This document shows positions 55,749-63,756 of a stretch of DNA of 64,000 nt, in pieces. The stretch is from Streptomyces sp. V4I2 (lineage in GTDB: Bacteria > Actinomycetota > Actinomycetes > Streptomycetales > Streptomycetaceae): assembly GCF_030817655.1 (NCBI RefSeq), contig NZ_JAUSZM010000003.1, positions 5,642,001 to 5,706,000 of the forward strand. Reading direction: 5' to 3'. The translations under genes were made by a program, and so were the position numbers. Under the pieces are notes generated by a model, which saw only the letters and a list, made by a program, of their open reading frames with translations, was not told where the DNA came from and did not search any database. Every line of letters starts with the position of its first letter. Positions within the stretch are counted from its first letter, which is position 1.

Positions 55749-56864
55749 CTAGCGGGTGTCCGCCGCCGGCCGTACCGCCCACCGCTGTTCCACCTTCGCG
55801 AGCCGCCAGTAGCCGATGGCCGCCGCCCACACCACCACGAACAGGCCGACGATGACGTAGCCGACGCTGTCGAGGTTGATGTCGGCGATCCAGGTGGTGA
55901 CCGTGTCGCTCAGGTCGAGCTTCTCGTGCAGGACGCCGACGAGTTCGATGGTGCCGATGAAGAAGGCGACGGCGATGGACAGGCCAGTGATCGTGAGGTT
56001 GTAGAAGACCTTGCGGACCGGGTTGGAGAACGCCCACTGGTAGGCGAAGTTCATGAAGGTGCCGTCGAGGGTGTCGAACAGGCTCATGCCGGCGGCGAAG
56101 AGGAGGGGCAGGGAGAGGATCGCGTACCAGGGCAGGCCGGCCGCCGCGCCCGAGCCCGCCATCACCATCAGGGTGACCTCGGTCGCGGTGTCGAAGCCGA
56201 GGCCGAAGAGGAAGCCGAGCGGGAACATCTGGCCGGGGCGGGTGATGGACTTGGTGAGGCGGCCGAGGATCCGGTTCATGAACCCCCGCGAGTCCAGGTG
56301 CTGTTCGAGTTCCTCCTCGTCGTACGCGCCCGCCCGCATCGCCTTGAACACCTTGAGGATGCCGAGCAGGGCGACCAGGTTGAGGGCGGCGATGAGGTAG
56401 AGGAACATGCCGGAGATCGTCGTACCGAGGAAGCCGAGCACCTGGTGGGTGCTGGAGCCCTCGCTCATGACCTTCCCGGCGAGCTGGGTGCCGCCCGCGA
56501 TCAGCAGGGCGAGGACGACCACCACGCTGGAGTGACCGAGCGCGAACCAGAAGCCCACCGACACCGGGCGCTTGCCGTCGGCCATCAGCTTGCGGGTGGT
56601 GTTGTCGATCGCGGCGATGTGGTCGGCGTCGAAGGCGTGCCGCATGCCGAGGGTGTAGGCGGTGATGCCGAGGCCGATACCGAAGGCCTTGTTGCCGACC
56701 TCGTAGTGCCCGGGGACGACGAGGAGGAGCAGGATTCCGAAGGCGACGACGTGCAGTGCGGCGACGGCCGACATGAGGCCGGCGGTCTTGAGGGTGTCCT
56801 CGCGGCGCCACTTGAAGGACGTCGGGGCGGGCACGGACGTCCGGGCAGGCTCGGGCAGGGTCAT
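55749..56864 (-). CDS. nickel/cobalt transporter, NiCoT (HoxN/NixA) family
   Basis: A 371-residue eight-helix transporter. Helix 2 carries the NiCoT signature HAFDADHIAAIDNTTRKLM (H-x4-DH, metal selectivity), and other family motifs are GFWFALGHSSVVVVLA, LGFDTATEVTLM and LFDTLDGTFMNFAYQWAF. It takes up Ni2+ or Co2+ at high affinity. ATG 56864 was preferred (GGAG 9 bp upstream); TTG 56894 would extend it. A cobalamin riboswitch lies directly upstream, so cobalt for B12 is the likely substrate. A divergent ArsR gene suggests a second, metal-responsive input. Its end converges on the nucleoside hydrolase with a 7-bp gap. Confidence 0.95.
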   Translation of the reverse strand: MTLPEPARTSVPAPTSFKWRREDTLKTAGLMSAVAALHVVAFGILLLLVVPGHYEVGNKAFGIGLGITAYTLGMRHAFDADHIAAIDNTTRKLMADGKRPVSVGFWFALGHSSVVVVLALLIAGGTQLAGKVMSEGSSTHQVLGFLGTTISGMFLYLIAALNLVALLGILKVFKAMRAGAYDEEELEQHLDSRGFMNRILGRLTKSITRPGQMFPLGFLFGLGFDTATEVTLMVMAGSGAAAGLPWYAILSLPLLFAAGMSLFDTLDGTFMNFAYQWAFSNPVRKVFYNLTITGLSIAVAFFIGTIELVGVLHEKLDLSDTVTTWIADINLDSVGYVIVGLFVVVWAAAIGYWRLAKVEQRWAVRPAADTR

Positions 56865-56904
56865 TCGGTCACGCTCCAGCACCTCGTGGATCAACTCGTG
56901 AGAT

Positions 56905-57096
56905 GCCGTGGCCGGTCTCCTGGCTTACGGGTCGTGCGTGTCCGTTCCTGCCTTCCCGGTCGTGCGACCAGTGGCCCGGCTGGCGCCGGACGGGACGGAA
57001 ACTCCCCGATCACAGTGGCGAGGGCCGCTCCGGCATGGACCCTTGAGGGGTCGTCACCGGCTTCCCGAGCACCACGGCCAGCCCACCGTAGGGTGG
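56905..57096 (-). promoter_or_regulatory. cobalamin riboswitch
   Basis: On the minus strand the leader shows the B12-riboswitch elements in order: GGGAAGCCGGTGAC (near 57060), the core GCCACTG (57019-57013) and the 3' B12 box AGCCAGGAGACC (56925-56914), which matches the consensus AGYCAGRAKACC exactly. It ends about 50 bp before the transporter start and should reduce expression when cobalamin is plentiful. Boundaries are approximate. Confidence 0.93.
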
Positions 57097-57120
57097 CAAG
57101 CGGTCTCCTGCATAGCTGCG

Positions 57121-57134
57121 TACCTGCGCAGGTA
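57121..57134. promoter_or_regulatory. ArsR-type operator
   Basis: TACCTGCGCAGGTA is a perfect 14-bp palindrome, with a flanking partial repeat (ATAGCTGCG) just upstream. It lies 36 bp before the ArsR start and about 25 bp beyond the riboswitch 5' end, so one bound repressor could affect both divergent promoters. Confidence 0.65.
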
Positions 57135-57170
57135 TGGAAGATCACATAGGGGTCCTGCGAGGATGGCGGC

Positions 57171-57542
57171 ATGCATCTCGTTCCGGCCGATCGAGCGGAT
57201 CGCCGAACCATCGACGGGCACCGGGTGTGCGACGCCATCGCCGCGATCGGTGAACCGGGCCATGTCCGCGCCTGGGCCGACCGCTTCTCGCTGCTCGCCG
57301 ATCCCAAGCGGCTGGCCCTGCTGCTCGCCCTGCACCGCACCGGCCCCCTGGCCGTCTCCGACCTGGCGATCGCCACCGGCATGAACGACCCCGCCGTGTC
57401 GCAGGCGCTCAGGCTGTTGCGGGCGGCGGGGGTCGTGGAGGGGGAGAAGGAGGGGCGGATCGTGCGGTATCGGGTGGTGGACGCCGACATCGCCTCGCTG
57501 CTGAAGCAGTGCGCGACCTCATCCAGGCCGTCCGGCCTTTGA
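57171..57542 (+). CDS. ArsR/SmtB family metal-responsive repressor
   Basis: A 123-residue winged-helix repressor: FSLLADPKRLALLLALHRTG, LAVSDLAIATGMNDPAVSQALRLLRAAGVVEGEKEGRIVRYRV is the DNA-binding core, here identified by DPAVSQALRLLRAAG. The N-terminus is rich in His and Asp (MHLVPADRADRRTIDGHRVCDA), which may ligate metal as in NmtR/KmtR-type nickel-cobalt sensors. ATG 57171. Its last codons run into a repeat-rich segment, so the C-terminal tail (ATSSRPSGL) may be altered. Divergence from the transporter implies control of it. Confidence 0.9.
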   Translation: MHLVPADRADRRTIDGHRVCDAIAAIGEPGHVRAWADRFSLLADPKRLALLLALHRTGPLAVSDLAIATGMNDPAVSQALRLLRAAGVVEGEKEGRIVRYRVVDADIASLLKQCATSSRPSGL

Positions 57543-57586
57543 TGGCGAGGCTCTTCGGCACTGCACGGCTTCAAGCCCGTCCGGCG

Positions 57587-57646
57587 TTTGAGGACGAGGC
57601 CGTTCAGGCCGACAGCGGGGGTCTGGGGGCGGCAGCCCCCAGGGAC
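57587..57646. repeat. palindromic repeat (inverted copy of 37400-37457)
   Basis: Nearly identical, as the reverse complement, to 37400-37457, with two single-base length differences. A GTCTGGGGGC-GGCA-GCCCCCAG hairpin is at its core. Upstream, GTCCGGC-TTTGA occurs twice (57530 and 57580), suggesting stacked or partial copies between 57520 and 57660. The 214-bp gap between the flanking genes holds nothing else I can see. Confidence 0.8.
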
Positions 57647-57756
57647 GGGACGGGAAGGGGCGGCGCGGGCGAATCCCGTGTCCTCAGCCCGAAGCCCGAA
57701 CGCCGGTCGGGCTGAAACCCAGCCCGACCGGCGCTGACCACACCAACTGCGCCTGA

Positions 57757-58692
57757 TTACGAGCGAGCCGCCTTGCGACGCCGCGTCGCCAGCACGATGC
57801 CCGCACCGCCCGCGAGCAGCACCGCCGCGCCGACCGCGATCGGGCCGGTCGCGCTGCTGCCGCCGGTCTCCGCGAGGTCGCCACCGCCGCCGTTCGGGGT
57901 GGCGGCGGGAGCGGTGGTGGACTCGGAGGCCGACGGGCTCGGGGCCTCGGTGGAGGGCGAGGCGGACTCGGAGGGAGTCTCCGTCGCCGGGGGCGTCGTC
58001 TCCTCGCCCGGTGTCGAGGGTTCCGTGGACTCCGGGGTCGACGGGGTCGGCGTCGGGGAGGCCGGGGGCTCGGACGGGGCCGTCGTGCAGTCCTTCGTGC
58101 CGCCGTTCCAGGCCGCGATCAGCTTGTCCTTGATGACCGGACGGTCCGGGCCCTTGGGCAGGTCGCCGTGGACGAAGCCGTCGTTCGCGTCGAGCTCGCC
58201 GTCGAACTTGACGGCGCCCCGGTAGAGGTCGATCTGCGCGAAGCAGCCCGCGTCCGGCACCGCGATGTCGAGGGACTCGGTCTGGCCGGGCTTGACGGTC
58301 ACCGTGTCGAAGTCGACGAAGACCTGCTCGCCGGAGGTGGCGAAGGTGGCGCCGTGGGCGAGGTAGGAGGCCAGGGAGGCCGTGCAGGTGTTCGCGTCGC
58401 CGGCCGTGCGGACCTTGATGTGGACCTTGCCGTCGTCGGTCGGCTTCAGGTTCTGGTCGTCGACCTTGACCGAGTCGTAGAAGCTCGTGCCGTCCAGCGA
58501 GAACTGGCAGCGGTCGGTCTCGGTCTCCGTGCCGGCACCGGTGCCGGGCTGGTAGGTGCCGCCGGACTTCCAGCCGTCGCCACCGGGGGTGCCGGTGGCC
58601 CAGGAGGTGGGGGCGGAGACGGCACAGAGGACGAGCGCCGCGGCGCCCGTCCCCAGCAGGCGGCGCGCGGTGACACGTCTGGTTATGGACAT
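57757..58692 (-). CDS. LAETG-anchored sortase substrate (SCO1860-like)
   Basis: A 311-residue cell-wall protein. A Sec signal (RRLLGTGAAALVLCAVSAPTSWA) is followed by a compact domain of about 180 residues with four cysteines (DRCQFSLDG, ANTCTASL, DAGCFAQIDLYRG, TKDCTTAP), a Pro/Thr/Ser/Glu-rich wall-spanning region (about 205-265) and a sorting signal: LAETG near residue 272, hydrophobic helix and RRRKAARS. LAETG is recognised by streptomycete class E sortase. ATG 58692 is used. The 320 bp upstream, up to the GH13 gene, contain a repeat array. Confidence 0.92.
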   Translation of the reverse strand: MSITRRVTARRLLGTGAAALVLCAVSAPTSWATGTPGGDGWKSGGTYQPGTGAGTETETDRCQFSLDGTSFYDSVKVDDQNLKPTDDGKVHIKVRTAGDANTCTASLASYLAHGATFATSGEQVFVDFDTVTVKPGQTESLDIAVPDAGCFAQIDLYRGAVKFDGELDANDGFVHGDLPKGPDRPVIKDKLIAAWNGGTKDCTTAPSEPPASPTPTPSTPESTEPSTPGEETTPPATETPSESASPSTEAPSPSASESTTAPAATPNGGGGDLAETGGSSATGPIAVGAAVLLAGGAGIVLATRRRKAARS

Positions 58693-58727
58693 GCGGGATC
58701 CCATCGGGGTGCGGGGGGTGGCAGGTG

Positions 58728-58792
58728 TTCTCAGAACACCGGTTCTGAGAAAGGACCTGAGAAAGGACCTGAGAAAGGTTCTGAGAAACACT
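58728..58792. repeat. inverted repeat followed by four 12-bp tandem repeats
   Basis: TTCTCAGAAC-ACCG-GTTCTGAGAA (58728-58751) is a perfect dyad. Four tandem 12-mers begin in its right arm: CTGAGAAAGGAC at 58745 and 58757, CTGAGAAAGGTT at 58769, CTGAGAAACACT at 58781. The array lies 36-100 bp upstream of the LAETG gene. The rest of the 320-bp gap (58793-59012) shows an AT-richer promoter-like stretch and no gene. Confidence 0.85.
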
Positions 58793-59012
58793 GGGCTCAT
58801 TGGTCATATGCGCCACAGTGCTCGCACATCGTGGATCTCCCCACGGAACGCTGTCAACCTGCGGTGATGCTGGGCGAGTTCAAGAGCTCATCACAATTCC
58901 GTCACACAGGGAATGAACCGCTCCGGACAGCGTTCGAGTTCGCTTTCCCGACAATGTGGACAGGTACCTGCATGCTGATGCCCATCGTCCCGAACGCCAC
59001 GAAGGAGACCGC

Positions 59013-60671
59013 GTGATCGACCCCATTCCCGACCTCTCCTCCAAGGACCCCAACTGGTGGCGCCAGGCCGTCGTCTACCAGGTCTACCCCCGCAGCTTCG
59101 CCGACGCCGACGGCGACGGGCTCGGCGACCTGAAGGGCATCACCCGGCGCCTGAACCACCTCGCCGCACTCGGCGTCGACGCCCTGTGGCTCAGCCCCTT
59201 CTACCCCTCCGAACTCGCCGACGGCGGCTATGACGTCGCCGACCACCGTGACGTCGACCCGCGCCTGGGCACCCTCGACGACTTCGACGCGCTCGCCGCC
59301 GAGGCCCACCGCCTCGGCCTCAAGGTGATCGTCGACCTGGTCCCCAACCACACCTCCCACCAGCACGTCTGGTTCCAGGAGGCACTCGCCGCCGGGCCCG
59401 GCTCGCCCGCCCGCGACCGCTACGTCTTCCGCGACGGCCGCGGCCCGCACGGCGAACTCCCGCCCACCGACTGGCAGTCCGTCTTCGGCGGCAGCGCCTG
59501 GCAGCGGGTGCCGGACGGACAGTGGTACCTGCATCTGTTCGCCCCCGAGCAGCCCGACCTCAACTGGGCGAACGAGGAGGTCCGCGCCGACTTCCGCACC
59601 ACCCTGCGCTTCTGGTCCGACCGCGGGGTCGACGGCTTCCGCGTCGACGTCGCCCACGCCCTCGCCAAGGACCTGGAGGAACCGCTGCGCGATCTCGGCG
59701 CCCCCGAACTCAGCAGCGAGGAGGCGCTGTCCGAGCTCCCGCCCGGCAGCCACCCCTTCTACGACCGCGACGACGTCCACGAGATCTACCGTGACTGGCG
59801 CAAGATCTTCGACGCCTACCGTCCGCCCCGCATGGCGGTCGCCGAGGCCTGGGTGCCGGGCGCCCGACGCGTGCTGTACGCCCGCCCGGACGAACTCGGC
59901 CAGGCCTTCAACTTCGAGTACCTGAAGGCCGGCTGGGACGCGGAGGAACTCCGCCAGGTCATCACCGGCTCCCTCGCCGCCGCCCGCGAGGCCGGCGCCT
60001 CCGCCACCTGGGTGCTGTCCAACCACGACGTCGTACGGCACACCTCCCGCCTCGTGCTCCCGCCCGGCACCGACGAGAACGCCTGGCTGCTGTCCGGCGG
60101 CCACGCCCCCGCGATCGACCAGGAACAGGGCCTGCGGCGCGCCCGTGCCGCCACGCTCCTGATGCTGGCGCTGCCCGGATCCTCGTACGTCTACCAGGGC
60201 GAGGAACTCGGTCTGCCCGAGGTCGCCGACCTGCCCTTCGAGGTCCTCCAGGACCCGATCTGGGAACAGACGGGACGCGTCCGCAAGGGCCGCGACGGGT
60301 GCCGGGTGCCGCTGCCGTGGACGACGACGGGACCCTCGTACGGCTTCGGCGCGGGCGGCGCCTGGCTGCCGCAGCCGGAGCGCTTCGCGGCGTACGCGGT
60401 CGAGGCACAGGACGGGGCAGAGGGCTCGACCCTGGAGCTCTACCGCAGGGCCCTGAGGCTGCGCCGCAAGCTGCTGGAGGGCGAGTCGCTGACCTGGGCG
60501 GCCGACAGCCCGGCCGGGGTGCTGGACTTCGCCCGGCACGAGGGCTGGCGGTGCGTGGCCAACCTGTCGGGGACGGCCGTACCGCTGCCGGCGGGCGAAG
60601 TGCTGCTGGCGAGCCGCCCGTTGGAGGACGGCCGCCTCGGCCCGGACACCACCGTCTGGCTGGCTCCCTGA
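59013..60671 (+). CDS. alpha-glucosidase, glycoside hydrolase family 13
   Basis: A 552-residue GH13 enzyme, cytoplasmic, hydrolysing maltose, maltooligosaccharides or sucrose-like alpha-glucosides. Conserved regions: VYQVYPRSFADADGDGLGDL, VIVDLVPNHTS (region I), GFRVDVAHAL with the nucleophile Asp (region II), VAEAWV with the acid Glu (region III) and LSNHDVVRH with the third Asp (region IV). GTG 59013 has GAAGGAG. Length is normal for the oligo-1,6-glucosidase/alpha-glucosidase group. No sugar ABC transporter genes are adjacent in the window. Converges on the DUF4142 gene with a 10-bp gap. Confidence 0.94.
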   Translation: MIDPIPDLSSKDPNWWRQAVVYQVYPRSFADADGDGLGDLKGITRRLNHLAALGVDALWLSPFYPSELADGGYDVADHRDVDPRLGTLDDFDALAAEAHRLGLKVIVDLVPNHTSHQHVWFQEALAAGPGSPARDRYVFRDGRGPHGELPPTDWQSVFGGSAWQRVPDGQWYLHLFAPEQPDLNWANEEVRADFRTTLRFWSDRGVDGFRVDVAHALAKDLEEPLRDLGAPELSSEEALSELPPGSHPFYDRDDVHEIYRDWRKIFDAYRPPRMAVAEAWVPGARRVLYARPDELGQAFNFEYLKAGWDAEELRQVITGSLAAAREAGASATWVLSNHDVVRHTSRLVLPPGTDENAWLLSGGHAPAIDQEQGLRRARAATLLMLALPGSSYVYQGEELGLPEVADLPFEVLQDPIWEQTGRVRKGRDGCRVPLPWTTTGPSYGFGAGGAWLPQPERFAAYAVEAQDGAEGSTLELYRRALRLRRKLLEGESLTWAADSPAGVLDFARHEGWRCVANLSGTAVPLPAGEVLLASRPLEDGRLGPDTTVWLAP

Positions 60672-60681
60672 GGGCTGCTTC

Positions 60682-61404
60682 TCAGGGCGTGATGGTCGGC
60701 GTCGCGGTCGCGGTCGGCGGTGGCGTGAGGACCACCATCGGTTCGCCGGGCTGCGGCGGCGGCGGAGTCATGTCGTCCTTGGGCAGCTTCGGCGGGGTGG
60801 TCTGCTGGAAGAGGGCCTGGTCGTAGTTGACCAGGCCGGTGTTCTCCATGACCGTGATGTGGTCCAGGACGGTGTTGTTGGCCTGCTCGGCCAGCTGGCG
60901 CACCAGGCTGTTCTTGGTGGTCGAGCGGATCTTCGCGACCGTGTTGAAGATCGAACCGTGCGTGGTCCGCAGGATGTTGGCGAAGTTGGAGTTGAACGCC
61001 TGGCCGGTCTGCGAGTCGATCTGGTTTATGAAGGACACCTGCTGCGGGCTCGCCACGTTCGGCAGGGTGATGTTCAGCATCGGGGCGATCTTGCGGCAGC
61101 TGGCGTCCAGCGCCGCGTGTCCGTCCACGAGGTGCTCGGACGCCGTCTTGACCTCCGGGGTCGTCCCCTTCTTCAGGCCGATCTGCCCGAGCGGGTACTC
61201 CCACAGTCCGGCCGCGCGCACAGCGACCACGAAGGCACGGTCCTGCTCGGTCAACGGCCCCCACTGTGTCTGGGCGATCACTCTGTCCTGAGCGCTGGAG
61301 ACGGTGTCGAGGCCGAGCATCGACGGATAAGCCAACGCAGCCAAGGTCAGCGTGAGGGCACCGCCGACGAAAACCGTTCCCGTCGTGTTCCGCGAAAAGC
61401 GCAC
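60682..61404 (-). CDS. secreted DUF4142 protein
   Basis: A 240-residue exported protein. The N-terminus (RFSRNTTGTVFVGGALTLTLAALAYPSML) is a signal or anchor. The DUF4142 helical domain (about 55-195; DRAFVVAVRAAGLWEYPLGQIGLKKGTTPEVKTASEHLVDGH, recognised by LWE and a conserved His-rich end) is followed by a Pro/Thr tail. GTG 61404 has AGGAG 5 bp upstream. An AT-rich patch at 61479-61500 in the divergent intergenic region may hold its promoter. Function of DUF4142 is unknown. Confidence 0.87.
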   Translation of the reverse strand: MRFSRNTTGTVFVGGALTLTLAALAYPSMLGLDTVSSAQDRVIAQTQWGPLTEQDRAFVVAVRAAGLWEYPLGQIGLKKGTTPEVKTASEHLVDGHAALDASCRKIAPMLNITLPNVASPQQVSFINQIDSQTGQAFNSNFANILRTTHGSIFNTVAKIRSTTKNSLVRQLAEQANNTVLDHITVMENTGLVNYDQALFQQTTPPKLPKDDMTPPPPQPGEPMVVLTPPPTATATPTITP

Positions 61405-61671
61405 CGTGTCTCCTGCCCGGTCGGGGGCCCGCTGTGGGCGGGTCGGACGTACAGAAGTACGGATGGGGATGCGCGAGAAACCTTTTGATTTGGTAAAGAA
61501 TCCGGGCCGGTCCCTCCGGCGTACGGCCGCGCCTTCCTCGCCCAAAGCGCGCCCCGACGCTCGCCCCCACGCTCGCCCATACGGCCGCACAACGCACGCC
61601 GCCTGCGGAAACGGGCCGCGAGAATCGCACGCATCGGGGGCTACGACGTCCGGTGAGGAGTGGTGCCGACG

Positions 61672-62493
61672 ATGCACAGGCCGAAGAAGGCAGCAGGAGC
61701 CGCGCTGGCGGCCGTCGCGGTGGTGGGCACGCTGGCCGTGTCCGGTCCGCCGCCGGAGACCGCCACTGCGGCGGCGCGTGGGCTGTGGGGGGCTGTGACC
61801 ATCGCCCCCGGGCGGGAGGGGATCGTCGAGGCCTCCGGATACGAGGGGGCGGCGCTGGGGGCCGGGTCGGTGCTGACGCTGACGGCTCCCGAGGGCAGCG
61901 AGGTCACGGGCGTGCCGTTCGCCGGGAGCGGTTATCGGGGGGTGGTCGTGTCCGGCGGGGGCGGTGGGACGTACACGTTCACGGGAGCCGCGTCAGACGC
62001 GGAGGGCACGGAGGGCGCCGAGGGCGCGGAGGTCACGGGGTCCGCGGCGGCGCAGGGATGGCAGGGGCGGACCTTCCCCTTCGTCCTGGCGGTGGCCCCG
62101 GACGCGGTACCGGGCACCCGGCTCCGCGGATGCGTGCTGCGGCTCACGGACGCGGGGGGCGCGGTGCAGGACCAGGGCACCTGCGAGGTGACCGTCGGCC
62201 TGCCAGGGCCCACGCTGACGCGTCCCGAGTCCGGGGTGCCGTTGCCGGCCCGGCCGGAGATCGCCGGTACGGCGTACCCGGGCGCCCAGGTCACCGTGCG
62301 CGACGCCCTCGAGAGCGAGGTCTGCGCGACGACGGCCACGGCGGCCGGCAGCTGGTCCTGCGTCCCGGACCCCGCCCTCCCGTCCGGCCCGGGCCGCCTT
62401 CAGGCGACGGCCACGCTGAACGGAGTGAGCGGGACGAGCGAGCAGATCGCGATCACAGTGGCGGGCGCGGCGGGCGCGGCGGACCGGTCCTGA
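61672..62493 (+). CDS. secreted protein with C-terminal Ig-like domain
   Basis: A 273-residue exported protein. A Sec signal (RPKKAAGAALAAVAVVGTLAVSG) leads to a beta-rich domain of about 140 residues and a bacterial Ig-like domain at the end (about 185-265; PARPEIAGTAYPGAQVTVRDALESEVCATTATAAGSWSC, identified by its GTAYPGAQVTV and GSWSCVPDPAL pieces). An acidic repeat (GTEGAEGAEV) lies in the middle. ATG 61672 was preferred over GTG 61660; GAGGAG is 11 bp upstream. No specific function. Confidence 0.82.
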   Translation: MHRPKKAAGAALAAVAVVGTLAVSGPPPETATAAARGLWGAVTIAPGREGIVEASGYEGAALGAGSVLTLTAPEGSEVTGVPFAGSGYRGVVVSGGGGGTYTFTGAASDAEGTEGAEGAEVTGSAAAQGWQGRTFPFVLAVAPDAVPGTRLRGCVLRLTDAGGAVQDQGTCEVTVGLPGPTLTRPESGVPLPARPEIAGTAYPGAQVTVRDALESEVCATTATAAGSWSCVPDPALPSGPGRLQATATLNGVSGTSEQIAITVAGAAGAADRS

Positions 62494-62500
62494 CGGTGGG

Positions 62501-63640
62501 TCACGTCACCACGGCCATCTCGTGCGGCGTGCCGTTCAGCCGCCGCCCGCCCGTCTCCGTGCACGTCACGATGTCCTCGATACGGACACCGAACCGGCCG
62601 GGCAGATAGATGCCGGGCTCGATGGAGAAGCACATCCCGGGCACGAGCGGCCGCTGCTCGCCCTGCACGAGGTACGGCGGCTCGTGCGTGGTGACGCCGA
62701 TGCCGTGGCCGGTGCGGTGGATGAAGTACTCGCCGTAGCCAGCGTACTCGATCACCGTGCGGGCCACCCGGTCGATCTCCTCGCACGGCACACCGGGCCG
62801 CACGGCCTCGAAGGCGGCCTGCTGCGCCTGGCGCACGATGTCGTGCACCGCTCGCTCCTCGTCGGTGGGCTCGCCGACGTGCACGGTCCGGGTGGTGTCC
62901 GAGCCGTACCCGTGCTTCAGACCGCCGAAGTCCAGGACCACCATGTCGCCGTCCTCGATGGTGCGCTCGCCGGCCTCGTGGTGCGGGTTGGCGCCGTTGG
63001 GCCCGGAGCCGACGACGGTGAAGTCGACCTGGCTGTGCCCGTGCCGGCGCAGGAGGTGTGCCAGGTCGGCGGCCACGTCGGTCTCCCGGCGCCCGGCGAA
63101 CCGTACGGACAGGATCTCCTCGTACGTCGCGTCCGCCGCCGCCCCCGCCGCCGCGAGCCGGGCCACCTCGTGGTCGTCCTTGACCGCCCGCAGCATCGGC
63201 AGCGCGATGCTCAGCGCGCGGTACGTGGTGAGCGGCAGGGCCTCCTGAAGGCCGAGGAGGTGCAGGGACCAGGTGGCGTCCGAGACGCCGTAGTGGCCGT
63301 TGGGGCGCAGCAGTCCGGCCGCCGCCGCGTACGGGTCCTGGCCGTCCCGCCACTCCGACAGCCGCAGGGCGCCCGCGCCGGGGGCCGCCTCCGCCTCCGG
63401 ACGTTCCAGCGCGGGGACCAGCAGCCGGGGCTCCGACTCGGGGACCAGCACCAGCAGGGTGAGGCGTTCGGTGAGCGCGGTCGGCCGGTAGCCGCACAGC
63501 CAGACCAGGTCGGGACCCGGGGTGACGAGCAGCCCGGAGAGACCGGCGTCGGCCGCGTCCCGGGCGGCCCGGGTCATACGCTCCGCGTGGTCCTGCTCGG
63601 TGAAGGCCACCGGTGTCCTGCTCATCGGTGTCTCGCTCAT
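62501..63640 (-). CDS. M24 family Xaa-Pro aminopeptidase
   Basis: A 379-residue metallopeptidase removing N-terminal residues ahead of proline. All five metal ligands are visible: VVLDFGG (Asp), SDTTRT (Asp), FIHRTGHGIG (His), FSIEPGIYL (Glu) and VRIEDIV (Glu). The N-terminal creatinase-like domain is present (about 15-145). Cytoplasmic. ATG 63640 is used; a second ATG 5 codons later follows. Converges closely with the Ig-domain gene (7-bp gap). Confidence 0.94.
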   Translation of the reverse strand: MSETPMSRTPVAFTEQDHAERMTRAARDAADAGLSGLLVTPGPDLVWLCGYRPTALTERLTLLVLVPESEPRLLVPALERPEAEAAPGAGALRLSEWRDGQDPYAAAAGLLRPNGHYGVSDATWSLHLLGLQEALPLTTYRALSIALPMLRAVKDDHEVARLAAAGAAADATYEEILSVRFAGRRETDVAADLAHLLRRHGHSQVDFTVVGSGPNGANPHHEAGERTIEDGDMVVLDFGGLKHGYGSDTTRTVHVGEPTDEERAVHDIVRQAQQAAFEAVRPGVPCEEIDRVARTVIEYAGYGEYFIHRTGHGIGVTTHEPPYLVQGEQRPLVPGMCFSIEPGIYLPGRFGVRIEDIVTCTETGGRRLNGTPHEMAVVT

Positions 63641-63683
63641 CGTCCTGCCCTTGTCGTCGCGGTGCCGTGCGCTGACCTTCAGA

Positions 63684-63727
63684 GACTTCGGGGACTTCGG
63701 GGACTCGGGGACTTCGGGGACTTCGGT
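63684..63727. repeat. tandem 9-bp repeat
   Basis: GACTTCGGG occurs about five times in a row (63684, 63693, a one-base-shorter copy near 63702, then 63710 and 63719), in the region upstream of the M24 peptidase gene. Probably a slippage-generated simple repeat. Confidence 0.8.
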
Positions 63728-63756
63728 GGGTGACGAGGGACGCGTCTCCGCGCTGC

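Noticed and set aside
61405..61671. A gene in the divergent gap before the Ig-domain gene
   Set aside because: The open frames there extend neighbouring genes past better starts; the AT-rich patch at 61479-61500 fits a promoter region.
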